Of a DNA stretch of 31,025 nucleotides, positions 1 through 7,882 are shown in pieces (within the stretch, counting starts at the first letter, position 1; each line of letters opens with the position of its first letter). The stretch lies in contig JAFGJS010000126.1 of assembly GCA_016928995.1 (NCBI GenBank), forward strand, positions 1 through 31,025, read 5' to 3'. Made by a program: the position numbers and the translations under genes. Under the pieces are notes generated by a model. The model ran no database searches, was not told the origin of the DNA, and saw only the letters and a list, made by a program, of their open reading frames with translations. Source of the DNA: Candidatus Sumerlaeota bacterium. Its GTDB lineage: Bacteria > Sumerlaeota > Sumerlaeia > JAFGJS01.

Positions 1-250
1 GGCCTCGCTTGAAAAGGAATGGGAGTCATTTCTCGTCTCCAGATGTACTTTCGCATAACTTTGGGAGCTCCGTCAAGATGCGCCCTTGTGCATCGAAGTC
101 CGATTTTTTTACTTGCAAAATGCCCCCCTGATGTTTTAATAATTCAATCGCATAATGTCCTTATGTCTCATCGGTGAGAGATTATTGTCTGCCCTCTCAT
201 CATGATTTTTTATGCTGATTGATGCCTCAAACCTTTTTTTTACACGTGCC

Positions 251-288
251 ATAACGATTAAGACTCAAGCGCGTATCGTTATTGAGTC
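251..288. repeat. Two interleaved inverted repeats upstream of the glycosidase
   Basis: ATAACGAT (251-258) is exactly complementary to ATCGTTAT (275-282), and GACTCAA (262-268) is exactly complementary to TTGAGTC (282-288). The order is A-B-A'-B', so the two hairpins exclude one another. With no spacer between A' and B' (they share base 282), a real RNA pseudoknot looks sterically unlikely. Paired operators or alternative hairpins in a leader fit better. The function is inferred. Confidence 0.4.
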
Positions 289-298
289 AAGTTAGATC

Positions 299-312
299 TG
301 TAAGCGTTTGCA
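299..312. promoter_or_regulatory. LacI/GalR-type operator-like site
   Basis: TGTAAGCGTTTGCA fits the LacI/GalR-family (cre-like) palindrome with the central CG, with one departure from the TGWAANCGNTNWCA form. It shares TGTAAGCGTTT with a better site at 12123-12138. It sits 260 bases before the start of the secreted glycosidase gene, which fits sugar-dependent control. No regulator gene is in the window. Confidence 0.45.
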
Positions 313-573
313 TCCAGCGAATCGATTTTGTTGTTACATCGGGCAAAACGCATTTTCTGAAGAACGCATAGATAGAGATGACTCGAGATGACGTTGTGAA
401 TATAGCGGGACGCATTTCAGGAGGGAGGTTAAGCCAGCGTCCGTTTGCATGTATTGTGATTCGATCAGGCGCCATATTGTGAATCGATGTTGTGCGATGT
501 CTGTAGTGCTGTTGAGTAGCGATTGCAGGATGAGATGACAATGGCAAACAAAACCAATGAGGAGGAGTGTGTT

Positions 574-2079
574 ATGCAATCGAATGTACAAGGCATGCGG
601 ATGGCAATGCCGGTTTTATTAATCATGGCTCTTTTCGCTGTTTGCACGTATAACGCGCAGGCGCAGCTGGTTGTTTATGCGAACAGCAATTACGGCGGAA
701 CGTCCATGACCTGCGGAACGTATACGTACTACAAAGCCTCACAGCTTGGCTCGTTGAATGATGCGATCAGTTCCTTTAAGCTGACCAAGGGTTACATGGC
801 CACTCTCGCAGTGGACGAGCTCGGCACCGGCGGCAGCATTTGCTACGTCGCGCAGGACCGGGACATCACCGTTTACCAGCTGCCGTCCCTTTTGGATAAT
901 AAAGTATCATTAGTGCGTGTTTTCCCCTGGCGCACCACGCGGAAAAAAGGATGGGCCGGCGGCGGCACCGTTCCGAGCACGATGAATTGCAACTGGAATT
1001 ACGACTGGGACAACGTCGCGACCTCAACCTCAAGCATCGAATACGTCCCCATGCGCCACAACCTGAACTGGAACGCCTATGCGAATATCAACACCAAACA
1101 AGGCTCCACGCATGTGTTGTCGTTCAACGAGCCCGATTCCGCAAGCCAGGCGAACCTGACTGTGGACGCGGTGTGGACGCAGTGGCATCGCTTCGAAGAA
1201 TCCGGCTTGCGTATCTGTTCGCCTGCTCCGACCGACGGCGGATTGTCATGGCTGTATGAGTTTTTCAGCGAGCTTGGCTCGACCAGACGTTGTGATGTGG
1301 CGGCTGTTCATATGTACAAGGGCGGCTGGAACGGCTCCACGCTGAACAACTGGCTGAACGACATTCACAACCAGACGGGTCGTCCGGTGTGGGTCACGGA
1401 ATGGAACAACGGCTGCAACTGGACCTGCTGCGAACCGACGCTGTCCAGCAACGCGACAGTCATCCAGGATATGTGCACCTACATGAACAACAACAGCAGC
1501 GTGGAGCGTTACGCTGTTTACAACTGGTGCGGCACGAACCGCGAGCTGATCACCAGTGACGGCGTGATCAATCCCGCCGGCACATACTATCGGAACATGA
1601 CCGCGCCCGTGGCTTATGTTCAGGCGACCTATGCGAACGAAGGCAGCGGTTCAAGCAGCAGCGGCGGTATAACGGGAACCAACAAGCGTGTGATCAACCG
1701 TGCGAGCTCGAAGGTGCTGGATGCATTCGGCAGCACGGCCGGTTCCAATGTCGGCATTTACACCGACTACAGCAATGCCAACCAGCGTTGGACCATCGCC
1801 GCGAATGGCAGCGGCTATACCTTGCGCGAACAGCGCGCCAGCCTTGCCCTGGATACATGGAACTGGGGCACCGTTAACGGCACCAACATCGCCGTCTACA
1901 CGTACTGGGGCGGCAGTCCCCAGACCTTCCTGATTCAGAGCGTCGCCACCGGCTACTACCGGATCACTCCATCGATCGCCACCGGGCAGTGTGTCGATGC
2001 ATACGGCACATCCAGCGGCTCGAACGTCGGCACCTGGTCCTATTGGGGCGGCTCGAATCAGCAATGGTCGATTCAATAA
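574..2079 (+). CDS. Secreted beta/gamma-crystallin / GH128-like glycosidase / ricin-type lectin protein
   Basis: Predicted exported glycoside hydrolase of 501 residues. The ATG at 574 is chosen because AGGAGG lies eight bases upstream and a signal peptide follows directly (hydrophobic 12-24, then NAQAQ near 27-31); an in-frame TTG at 523 lacks such a site. Residues ~32-118 look like a beta/gamma-crystallin domain, with NYGG and the calcium-site signature NDAISS (62-67). Residues ~120-350 resemble the Asl1/GH128 glycosyl hydrolase core (endo-beta-1,3-glucanase-like): FNEPD carries the likely acid/base E186 and VTEWN the likely nucleophile E276. A Ser/Gly linker (~355-366) leads to a ricin-type beta-trefoil (~368-501) with QRW and QQW repeats, probably glycan binding. 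It stands alone, with a strong terminator behind it. The substrate is inferred from the fold and not shown. Confidence 0.85.
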   Translation: MQSNVQGMRMAMPVLLIMALFAVCTYNAQAQLVVYANSNYGGTSMTCGTYTYYKASQLGSLNDAISSFKLTKGYMATLAVDELGTGGSICYVAQDRDITVYQLPSLLDNKVSLVRVFPWRTTRKKGWAGGGTVPSTMNCNWNYDWDNVATSTSSIEYVPMRHNLNWNAYANINTKQGSTHVLSFNEPDSASQANLTVDAVWTQWHRFEESGLRICSPAPTDGGLSWLYEFFSELGSTRRCDVAAVHMYKGGWNGSTLNNWLNDIHNQTGRPVWVTEWNNGCNWTCCEPTLSSNATVIQDMCTYMNNNSSVERYAVYNWCGTNRELITSDGVINPAGTYYRNMTAPVAYVQATYANEGSGSSSSGGITGTNKRVINRASSKVLDAFGSTAGSNVGIYTDYSNANQRWTIAANGSGYTLREQRASLALDTWNWGTVNGTNIAVYTYWGGSPQTFLIQSVATGYYRITPSIATGQCVDAYGTSSGSNVGTWSYWGGSNQQWSIQ

Positions 2080-2111
2080 AAGTTTACTGTTTATAAATCT
2101 ATACTGTGTAT

Positions 2112-2146
2112 GCCTGCGCGCGAAAAGGCGCGCAGGCTTTTTCTTT
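2112..2146 (+). terminator. Rho-independent terminator
   Basis: A perfect 10-bp stem (GCCTGCGCGC at 2112-2121 with its complement at 2128-2137) closes a GAAAAG loop and is followed by TTTTTCTTTT. It lies 32 bases after the stop of the secreted glycosidase. Confidence 0.92.
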
Positions 2147-2294
2147 TCGCGGCTCGGATCATCCACCCCATGGAAGCAGAATAATGGTTGATTTTCCGAG
2201 GGCTGATGCGTATAGCAGCTGCACTCCGTTGGAATATAACTGTGTTTTGTGATGAAATGGCGATTTTCTGTTTTGGGAAGGGGACCGGATAAAA

Positions 2295-3875
2295 TTGGAT
2301 ACTTTTTCTCATTCCGATGTCATGTCAGAAAGCGGGAAGTCACGAAAGAAACAACACGACAATCCAGCCAGCGATAGCGGCGTCAGCGACGCAAATTCAT
2401 CTTCTCAATCCCAAGTGATTTCTACAGCCATCTCGTCAACCGGCGAGTGGATCACCGATAAAGCCTGGATTTCCGGCTTGTCCGGAGCGCTTGGCGTGCT
2501 GCTCTGCGGATATTGGTTTAACCGTACGAACGCATTGCAGGATGGAGTGGGCATCGCCGGTTGGAAGTTGACCCCGTTTCAGCTCGCACGTCAGCTGGAT
2601 CTGTTTCACATCGCACAGGTGGGCGTATCTCGACGGCACGACATCGATTCGATCCTTGCCGCCCTTCTCATGTGTTGCAGCGTGATGCTGATTATTGAGG
2701 GCGTCCGGCTATGGCTCTGGGACCGCCGCAATTATTTTTGCATCCATCCGGATCTGCGCGAGGGGAATTATTTAATCTTCTTCTTCAAGGTCATCGGCAA
2801 TTATCTGTTGAACCTCACCTTTCTGGGTCTGGTGATGCTGTTCTATCGTTCGGCGGGCGAATATGGCTACCTGGCGCAGAATGACTACTACCAGCCATGG
2901 TTCCGTATGCTGGAACTGGCTATAATCGCTTATGTCTGGCTGGGATTGCCCTATGTGCTTTTGACGCGCGCCGTGAAGCATTCCCCGGCCGCCGACCGCC
3001 GTGATATGAGCATGCTGCTGGTCCGGGCGGCATTATGGATCGGCGCCTGGCTTTCCGTGGTTCCGCGCTCCGCCGTCACTTTTGACGGCAAGGATAAAAA
3101 GGCCATACGCGCGCTGCTGGTGAAGCTGTTCTTCGCTCCATTGATGACGGTTTTTTTCGTCGATCACTTCCCGAATTTGGTCAATAATTTCGGCTATATC
3201 ATTGAACATCTTCCCAGGGCGATATCCAACCACGCATATTCGCATCAGCGATTTAACAGCGACTTTTTTAATATCACCATCACGTTCATTTTCTCCATCG
3301 ATGTCGCGCTGGCCTGGTGCGGATACGTGGTTTCATCGCGCTGGGTGGACAATCAGACCGCTTCCGCGGAGCCGACCATGCTCGGTTGGCTTGTCTGCGT
3401 TTGTTGCTATCCGCCGTTCCAGCAATTTTTAGGTCTTTATTACTCGCCGCCGAATGAACGAGAGATTTTGCAATTCACGAATCAATGGCTGATCACGATT
3501 TCCACAGGCATGATGCTGACCAGTTATTTGATTTATATGAGCGCGACATTATGGTTCGGCGTGCGTTTCTCCAATCTCACGAATCGAGGGATCATCCGCA
3601 AGGGACCCTATGCGCTGGTCCGTCATCCCGCTTACGCCGCCAAGAATTTCGCCTGGTGGTGCGTCATGTTTCCCGCGGTGATTTACAACGCGATGTATGC
3701 AGACACGACCCTTGAGGCGATGTCCATCGCCGCATTGCAGATCACTGGTTTGGTTTTCATGACGTGGTTCTATTATCTGCGAGCTATCACCGAGGAGCGC
3801 CATCTCAACCTCGATCCTGCGTATCAGGACTATTGCCAGCAGGTGAAATACCGGTTTATTCCCGGCGTTTTATGA
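2295..3875 (+). CDS. Polytopic membrane protein with C-terminal ICMT/PEMT-type methyltransferase domain
   Basis: A 526-residue protein with an about 50-residue polar N-terminus and many hydrophobic segments. The C-terminal ~100 residues carry the signature of the isoprenylcysteine carboxyl methyltransferase / phospholipid methyltransferase family: KGPYALVRHPAYAAKN near 434-450 and EERHL...YQDYCQQVKYRFIPG near 499-524, which bind S-adenosylmethionine in that family. Typical members have about 200 residues, so the extra ~330-residue membrane region is unusual. The TTG at 2295 has an AGGGG-like site upstream; an ATG at 2322 lacks one, so the start is uncertain. It has no operon partner: a 200-base gap follows. 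The substrate cannot be told from sequence. Confidence 0.75.
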   Translation: MDTFSHSDVMSESGKSRKKQHDNPASDSGVSDANSSSQSQVISTAISSTGEWITDKAWISGLSGALGVLLCGYWFNRTNALQDGVGIAGWKLTPFQLARQLDLFHIAQVGVSRRHDIDSILAALLMCCSVMLIIEGVRLWLWDRRNYFCIHPDLREGNYLIFFFKVIGNYLLNLTFLGLVMLFYRSAGEYGYLAQNDYYQPWFRMLELAIIAYVWLGLPYVLLTRAVKHSPAADRRDMSMLLVRAALWIGAWLSVVPRSAVTFDGKDKKAIRALLVKLFFAPLMTVFFVDHFPNLVNNFGYIIEHLPRAISNHAYSHQRFNSDFFNITITFIFSIDVALAWCGYVVSSRWVDNQTASAEPTMLGWLVCVCCYPPFQQFLGLYYSPPNEREILQFTNQWLITISTGMMLTSYLIYMSATLWFGVRFSNLTNRGIIRKGPYALVRHPAYAAKNFAWWCVMFPAVIYNAMYADTTLEAMSIAALQITGLVFMTWFYYLRAITEERHLNLDPAYQDYCQQVKYRFIPGVL

Positions 3876-3918
3876 TTTTCAAGGTGCTGGTTTTTTCTGA
3901 TTTCAGCCGGAGCCAATG

Positions 3919-3944
3919 GATTCCGGAACCCGAAACCCGGAATC
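3919..3944. repeat. Short hairpin between methyltransferase and adaptor genes
   Basis: GATTCCGG (3919-3926) pairs exactly with CCGGAATC (3937-3944) across a 10-base loop. No T-run follows on either strand, so it is not a standard terminator. It may be a weak terminator, an mRNA-stabilising hairpin or a repeat remnant. Confidence 0.35.
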
Positions 3945-4098
3945 TGTTTGAATATAAGAGCGAAACGCGCACATTCTGAACAAACTTCAATCGACACACC
4001 CCGCCACCCCTTGCGGGCAAAGACAACTTGCATTATCCTGCCGGATGTTTCACAATTCACTCTCGGACTGGCGCGGACACTATACAAGGACGGCGTTG

Positions 4099-5436
4099 AT
4101 GCGAAGCATAAACAAATTTTCCCCACGATCGATTTTAGCGATTGCGTCATTGGCGGCGGCGGCCGCATGGATGAACTGCGGCGGCGGAGCAGAAGTCGCT
4201 GTCGTGCGTCCAGTGAATGGCGAAATTCAGGAGTCGTTCACGGAACCGGCGAAAACGCGATTGGATAACGCGTGGACGATTCGGCTGCGCGTGGATGGCC
4301 GCATCGAACGGGTGGAACTGAAGCCGGGCGACGCAGTGAAACTCGGCCAGACGTTGGCGGTCATGGACACGACGCCGTTCGAACTCGCCGCGCGCGAGGC
4401 CGAGTCCGCCGTGGCCGAGTTGCAGGCGCAGCTGAAAGTGAAGGACAACAATCAACTCGAAGAGACCGCGAAAATCGAGGCGGAAGCCTCGATTCAGGCG
4501 GGCGACGAGTCGCTCAAGGCGGCGGATAAGCAGGTGGAGGCGGCGAAAGCCGTCGCCGAAAGGGCGGCCAAGGAACTGGAGCGCCTGCGCAATCTTTCTC
4601 CGGGCATGGTTTCGCAGAGCCAGCTGGACGACGCGGAGCTTTCCGCCGAGACGACGCTGATCGATCTGCGCAAACAGGAGTTTTATCGTTCGGCGTTTAA
4701 TTTCATCCAGGTGGCGATCAACCTCGGACCGCGTTTCATCGATGACTGGCTGACGCGCAAGGCGCTGGAGCGCGAGGTGATCATCGAGCAACTGACGCAG
4801 GCGCAGACGCGATTGGAGCGGGCGCGGCACGATCTGAGTTTGACGAAGCTCGAATCGCCGATTGACGGCGTTGTGCTTGAGCGCTACGAACAAGGCCCCG
4901 CTGCGCTGGCCGCCGGCACGCCGCTGCTCAGGATCGGCGATCTCGACGCGCTGGAGATCGAGGCGGAGGCGCTGACGCAGGATGCGATGCGTCTGCATCC
5001 CGGATCGCCGGTGGAGTTGCGCGCGGCGTCGCAGGCGGCGACGGTGACGGGCAAGGTGAAGCGGATCGAGCCGGCGGGCTTCACCAAGCTGTCCTCGCTG
5101 GGCGTCGAGCAACAGCGGGTGCGCGTGATCGTGGAACTGGATGAACGGCCAGAGGGGTTGGGCGTGGCGTATCACATGGAGGCGCGCTTCATCACAAGCA
5201 GCAAGCAGGGCGCGCTGATCATCCCGCGCACCGCCGCGCTGCAGGCGCCGGACGGGACGTTTTACGTGTTTGCCGTGAAAGGCGGGAAACTCGTTCGCCG
5301 CGCTGTGAAACTCGGCCTGCGCAGCGACCTGACCCTGGAAGTTCTCGAAGGCGTATCACTGGATGACATGATCCTCAAAGCCCCCGATTCCACCATGCGC
5401 CATGGCGACGCCATCAAAGTCAAAGACGGAGAATAA
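4099..5436 (+). CDS. HlyD/AcrA-family periplasmic adaptor (membrane fusion) protein
   Basis: A 445-residue efflux or secretion adaptor that would bridge an inner-membrane pump and an outer-membrane channel. The ATG at 4099 has AAGGA eight bases upstream and is followed by a signal-like segment (9-24). WMNC at 24-27 is a poor lipobox, so lipidation at C27 is possible but doubtful. Residues ~67-93 form the first half of the lipoyl domain (GRIERVELKPGDAV), ~95-265 is a long charged Ala/Glu-rich coiled-coil hairpin, then SPIDGVVLERYEQG is the second lipoyl half, followed by beta-barrel and membrane-proximal regions. No RND, ABC or MacB-like pump is adjacent, so its partner is encoded elsewhere. 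The gene is GC-rich, with a long antisense open frame that is a composition artefact. Confidence 0.88.
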   Translation: MRSINKFSPRSILAIASLAAAAAWMNCGGGAEVAVVRPVNGEIQESFTEPAKTRLDNAWTIRLRVDGRIERVELKPGDAVKLGQTLAVMDTTPFELAAREAESAVAELQAQLKVKDNNQLEETAKIEAEASIQAGDESLKAADKQVEAAKAVAERAAKELERLRNLSPGMVSQSQLDDAELSAETTLIDLRKQEFYRSAFNFIQVAINLGPRFIDDWLTRKALEREVIIEQLTQAQTRLERARHDLSLTKLESPIDGVVLERYEQGPAALAAGTPLLRIGDLDALEIEAEALTQDAMRLHPGSPVELRAASQAATVTGKVKRIEPAGFTKLSSLGVEQQRVRVIVELDERPEGLGVAYHMEARFITSSKQGALIIPRTAALQAPDGTFYVFAVKGGKLVRRAVKLGLRSDLTLEVLEGVSLDDMILKAPDSTMRHGDAIKVKDGE

Positions 5437-5476
5437 CAGCGTCGGAGCGAGATATATCCCGAATGGATCATTCGCC

Positions 5477-5980
5477 ATGTATGCCACGATTACCGGACCG
5501 ATGTCCGTCGAGGCTTTCATCGGGGGAATTGCACTATTAGCGGCGATCTTCCTCTTATGGAAAGTATTATACTGGCTGTTTCCCTCCGTTGTGCCGGCGA
5601 TTCATTTCCGGTTTGGGCATACGCGCAAGCCGCGAGTGCTGCGCAGCAAGACCATCCAGCAGAATTTCGAGGATCTCACCGGACAGAGCGGCGTCCGGCG
5701 CGAGGTGCGCGAATACGGATCGCTGGATGAAATGCCCGAAGAATTGCGCCGGAGATTTGAGCATATGCTCGAAGGGGATGAGGTGCAGAAGCCGGCGATC
5801 CAAGTGACGCATCATTCGATCCGCACAGGAGCGCCCGGGGATGTTTCCGATGCGCCGTTTGAGGCATCGCTGGAATCAGCCTCGGCGGAGCAGATCGAGA
5901 TCGTGATCAATGGTAAAAGGCATATCTATAACAGCATCGCGGAGGTTCCAGAGGAATTCCGGCGGATGTTGTTTCGATAA
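5477..5980 (+). CDS. Small membrane-anchored protein with a duplicated YxSxxExPEExRR motif
   Basis: About 167 residues from ATG 5477; an in-frame ATG at 5402 would overlap the previous gene and one at 5501 is also possible. No clear ribosome binding site decides the start. Residues ~12-40 form one long hydrophobic segment and the rest is predicted soluble. Two similar stretches, EYGSLDEMPEELRRRFEHML (~79-98) and IYNSIAEVPEEFRRMLFR (~150-167), look like an internal duplication of a short helical motif. I recall similar motifs in uncharacterised bacterial proteins but know no function. It follows the adaptor gene closely and may be co-transcribed with it. It is convergent with the next gene, only eight bases away. 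Confidence 0.65.
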   Translation: MYATITGPMSVEAFIGGIALLAAIFLLWKVLYWLFPSVVPAIHFRFGHTRKPRVLRSKTIQQNFEDLTGQSGVRREVREYGSLDEMPEELRRRFEHMLEGDEVQKPAIQVTHHSIRTGAPGDVSDAPFEASLESASAEQIEIVINGKRHIYNSIAEVPEEFRRMLFR

Positions 5981-5988
5981 GATTCGGT

Positions 5989-6987
5989 TCAGCGCAAGGC
6001 GATGGGGGAGAGGCGGCCGAGGAGCAGGCTGGTGATTTGGGTGGGATCGAAACTTCCCAGCGGATTGATCGACTCGCCCGAACGGCGCAGTTGAATCTGC
6101 ACGCCGTTTTCATTGATGTCTTCATTCCAGCCCGCCGTGCCGATCGTGTCGCCGCGCCGGATCGGCTGGCCGGATTTCACGTCGATTTGCGCGAGAAAGG
6201 CATAGTGCGTCGTCAGGTCGTTGATGTGGCTCAGGATGACCAGCTTGCCGAATCCGGGCACCTGGCCAATGAATTCCACCGTGCCGTCTTCCAGGGCGTG
6301 GATCGCCTCGCCTGGCCGTGTGATCAGGTTGACGCCGGGATGCGCCTCCAGCGGCGGCGGGGCGGGCAATCTGTTCAGATCCAGTTCCGGCGCCTGCGTC
6401 AGCATCGCAGGATCAACGCCCAGTTCATCGGCCTGCGCCAGGAGATCCGCCAAACGGTTGATTTTTTGATTCCATGTGGCATCATTGTCCGCCGTCAGTT
6501 CGGCCAGGTTCCGGCGCGCGACGCTGCAGACGGCGTTCATGCGCTGGCGTTCCGCCAATCCGGACAGCATGGCGGATTGCGCTGCGTTGCGCAGGTAAAT
6601 CTGGTCCGCGCGGGCGATGGGCCGCATGCCGCGCTGCTGTGTGCGCAGGCTGACGTACAGGTCGCGCAATGCCAGTTCGGCTTTCTGTTCGGCGTTGCGG
6701 CGTTGCGTTTGAGCCCGGTCCAGCCGTTTCTGCGCTGTTTCGGCTAATTGGGAGTAAAATCCAGCGTCGCCGGAGGCTGAATAATCTTCCGGGATGTTGG
6801 ACGTATTGATCACTCCGGGCATTGCTATCCCGGTTTGCATCGCTTCCTGTTCGCTTCCGCGCGTTTCAATGGTCTGTTCCAGCCGCGCCTCGTTCAACGG
6901 AGCGGCGGTCAGCCATGCGGCGGCGGCGACAAAGATCGCCGTCAATCGAGCAATGTGATAGGCGTTATGTTTAGTTGTACAGAACAT
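5989..6987 (-). CDS. EnvC-like protein with degenerate LytM/M23 domain
   Basis: A 332-residue exported protein. The N-terminal signal-like segment is at ~13-29. A Gln/Arg/Ala-rich helical region, probably partly coiled coil, spans ~78-190, and a LytM/M23 fold follows at ~214-311 (GEAIHALEDGTVEFIG, GFGKLVILSH, GQPIRRGDTIGTAGW). In active M23 peptidases zinc is held by the H-x-x-x-D and H-x-H motifs. Here H216 remains but the Asp is N220, the HLH pair reads Q297-I-Q299, and the YAHL histidine is F264. It is therefore very likely not a peptidase. EnvC and NlpD are known cases where such domains activate amidases, so an activator of peptidoglycan amidases in the periplasm is the best guess. The ribosome binding site is weak. 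Confidence 0.8.
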   Translation of the reverse strand: MFCTTKHNAYHIARLTAIFVAAAAWLTAAPLNEARLEQTIETRGSEQEAMQTGIAMPGVINTSNIPEDYSASGDAGFYSQLAETAQKRLDRAQTQRRNAEQKAELALRDLYVSLRTQQRGMRPIARADQIYLRNAAQSAMLSGLAERQRMNAVCSVARRNLAELTADNDATWNQKINRLADLLAQADELGVDPAMLTQAPELDLNRLPAPPPLEAHPGVNLITRPGEAIHALEDGTVEFIGQVPGFGKLVILSHINDLTTHYAFLAQIDVKSGQPIRRGDTIGTAGWNEDINENGVQIQLRRSGESINPLGSFDPTQITSLLLGRLSPIALR

Positions 6988-7260
6988 GCAATTAAAAGTT
7001 CCTGCTCCTGGTTCTCATGGGGACAGATTCGCTCATTGTCCCAGACTTCATTTTTCAGTGCAACAAAAATGTCGCGGTCATATCTCAGGCGCAGGAATGT
7101 GCGTTGGTCATGCTTGTAAAAAGAACTGTTTTTCGTGCGCGATCTTTATTATATATCGTCCTTATGGCGTATCAGCATGAGATTGGAAGCGAAAAAGAGC
7201 GGGGGCCGTCTGTGATCATATTAGAATTTCGGCGTGGTATGGGAGCTCTTCGCTTTGGTT

Positions 7261-7590
7261 TTAGGCGACTTTTGTATCCTTTGATTCTGGTTTGCTGGCT
7301 TTGGATTGCGTATCTTTCGACGTGCTTTTTGTCTCGCCAGCCGGGGTTTCGGATTGGGCGCCGGTTTTTTTTGAGTCGTTGGAGGGCGTGCTTGTAGCGC
7401 TGTTGGGATTGGATTTATAGTCTGTGATGTAGAAACCGGAGCCTTTGAAAATCAGGCCGGTTCCCGCGCTCAGCAACCGGACGACCGGTCCCTTGCATTC
7501 CGGGCATTCCTTTATTGGATCATCGGTCATGCGTTGGAACATCTCGAATTCATGACCGCATTGTTCACATCGGTAGTCGTAATGAGGCAC
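7261..7590 (-). CDS. FmdB-family zinc-ribbon protein
   Basis: A 109-residue protein starting at GTG 7590. This start is chosen because AGAGGA lies seven bases upstream and because FmdB-type proteins begin with M/V-P-x-Y-x-Y. The zinc ribbon uses C8, C11, C29 and C32 (CEQC and CPEC), and FKGSGFYITDY at ~50-60 is the family signature. The last ~45 residues are a Ser/Thr/Lys-rich, low-complexity and probably disordered tail. FmdB proteins are called putative regulators after the formamidase/acetamidase locus, but their action is not settled. It is a single gene. Confidence 0.88.
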   Translation of the reverse strand: MPHYDYRCEQCGHEFEMFQRMTDDPIKECPECKGPVVRLLSAGTGLIFKGSGFYITDYKSNPNSATSTPSNDSKKTGAQSETPAGETKSTSKDTQSKASKPESKDTKVA

Positions 7591-7723
7591 CGCTTTTCCT
7601 CTCTGGCGGGGTGATGGCGATCGGTTCCGGGTTTGGGCGATCCGCCTTTGACTCAAACCATCTTCTCCCAAAAACGGCGATGAATTTCGCGTTTTGGACT
7701 CTTTTTAAGTCATTGATGCTATT

Positions 7724-7752
7724 ATTTTCGCGTATTCGGCCAATACTGTCAA
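7724..7752 (-). promoter_or_regulatory. Candidate promoter for the FmdB-type gene
   Basis: On the minus strand TTGACA (7747-7752) is followed after 17 bases by GAAAAT (7724-7729), a perfect -35 and a 4/6 -10. The spacer contains an imperfect palindrome of the form GTATT-GGCCG-AATAC, which could be an operator. It lies about 135 bases before the GTG start of the zinc-ribbon gene. Confidence 0.45.
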
Positions 7753-7805
7753 TTTTAAAAATGCAGACTCTGGATCATGGCGAGGAATGACAATTATCTG
7801 GAGCA

Positions 7806-7836
7806 TAAAAAAGTGGCGCACTATAATGCGCCACTT
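7806..7836 (-). terminator. Rho-independent terminator after the sugar isomerase gene
   Basis: A perfect 10-bp stem (7811-7820 with 7827-7836) closes a six-base loop. Read on the minus strand, the hairpin runs into a T-tract, and it lies about 45 bases past the stop of the isomerase gene. Confidence 0.8.
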
Positions 7837-7882
7837 TCTTGTGCGATTAATGGTGTAAGGTCTTTTTTATGAGTTTTTGCCA

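Larger units (their letters stand above)
1..573. other. Gene-free upstream region of the secreted glycosidase
   Basis: I see no convincing coding region here; the short open frames have no ribosome binding site or recognisable product. The stretch is more AT-rich than the genes that follow. It holds two interleaved inverted repeats (251-288) and a LacI-family-like operator (299-312), described separately. A weak promoter-like pair, TTGCAA at 113-118 and TTTAAT at 135-140 with 16 bases between, is present but too ordinary to call firmly. The region most likely contains the promoter and a leader for the gene starting at 574. Confidence 0.5.

Noticed and set aside
251-288. True H-type pseudoknot from the interleaved repeats
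   Set aside because: The A' and B' strands abut with no linker, leaving nothing to cross an 8-bp stem; alternative hairpins or operators are more plausible.
4147-5175. 342-codon open frame on the minus strand
   Set aside because: It is antisense to the well-supported HlyD-type adaptor; its Arg/Leu/His-rich product is typical of a GC-rich shadow and it has no ribosome site.
7017-7397. 126-codon plus-strand frame overlapping the FmdB gene
   Set aside because: The overlapping zinc-ribbon gene has the family motifs and a good ribosome site; this frame has neither.
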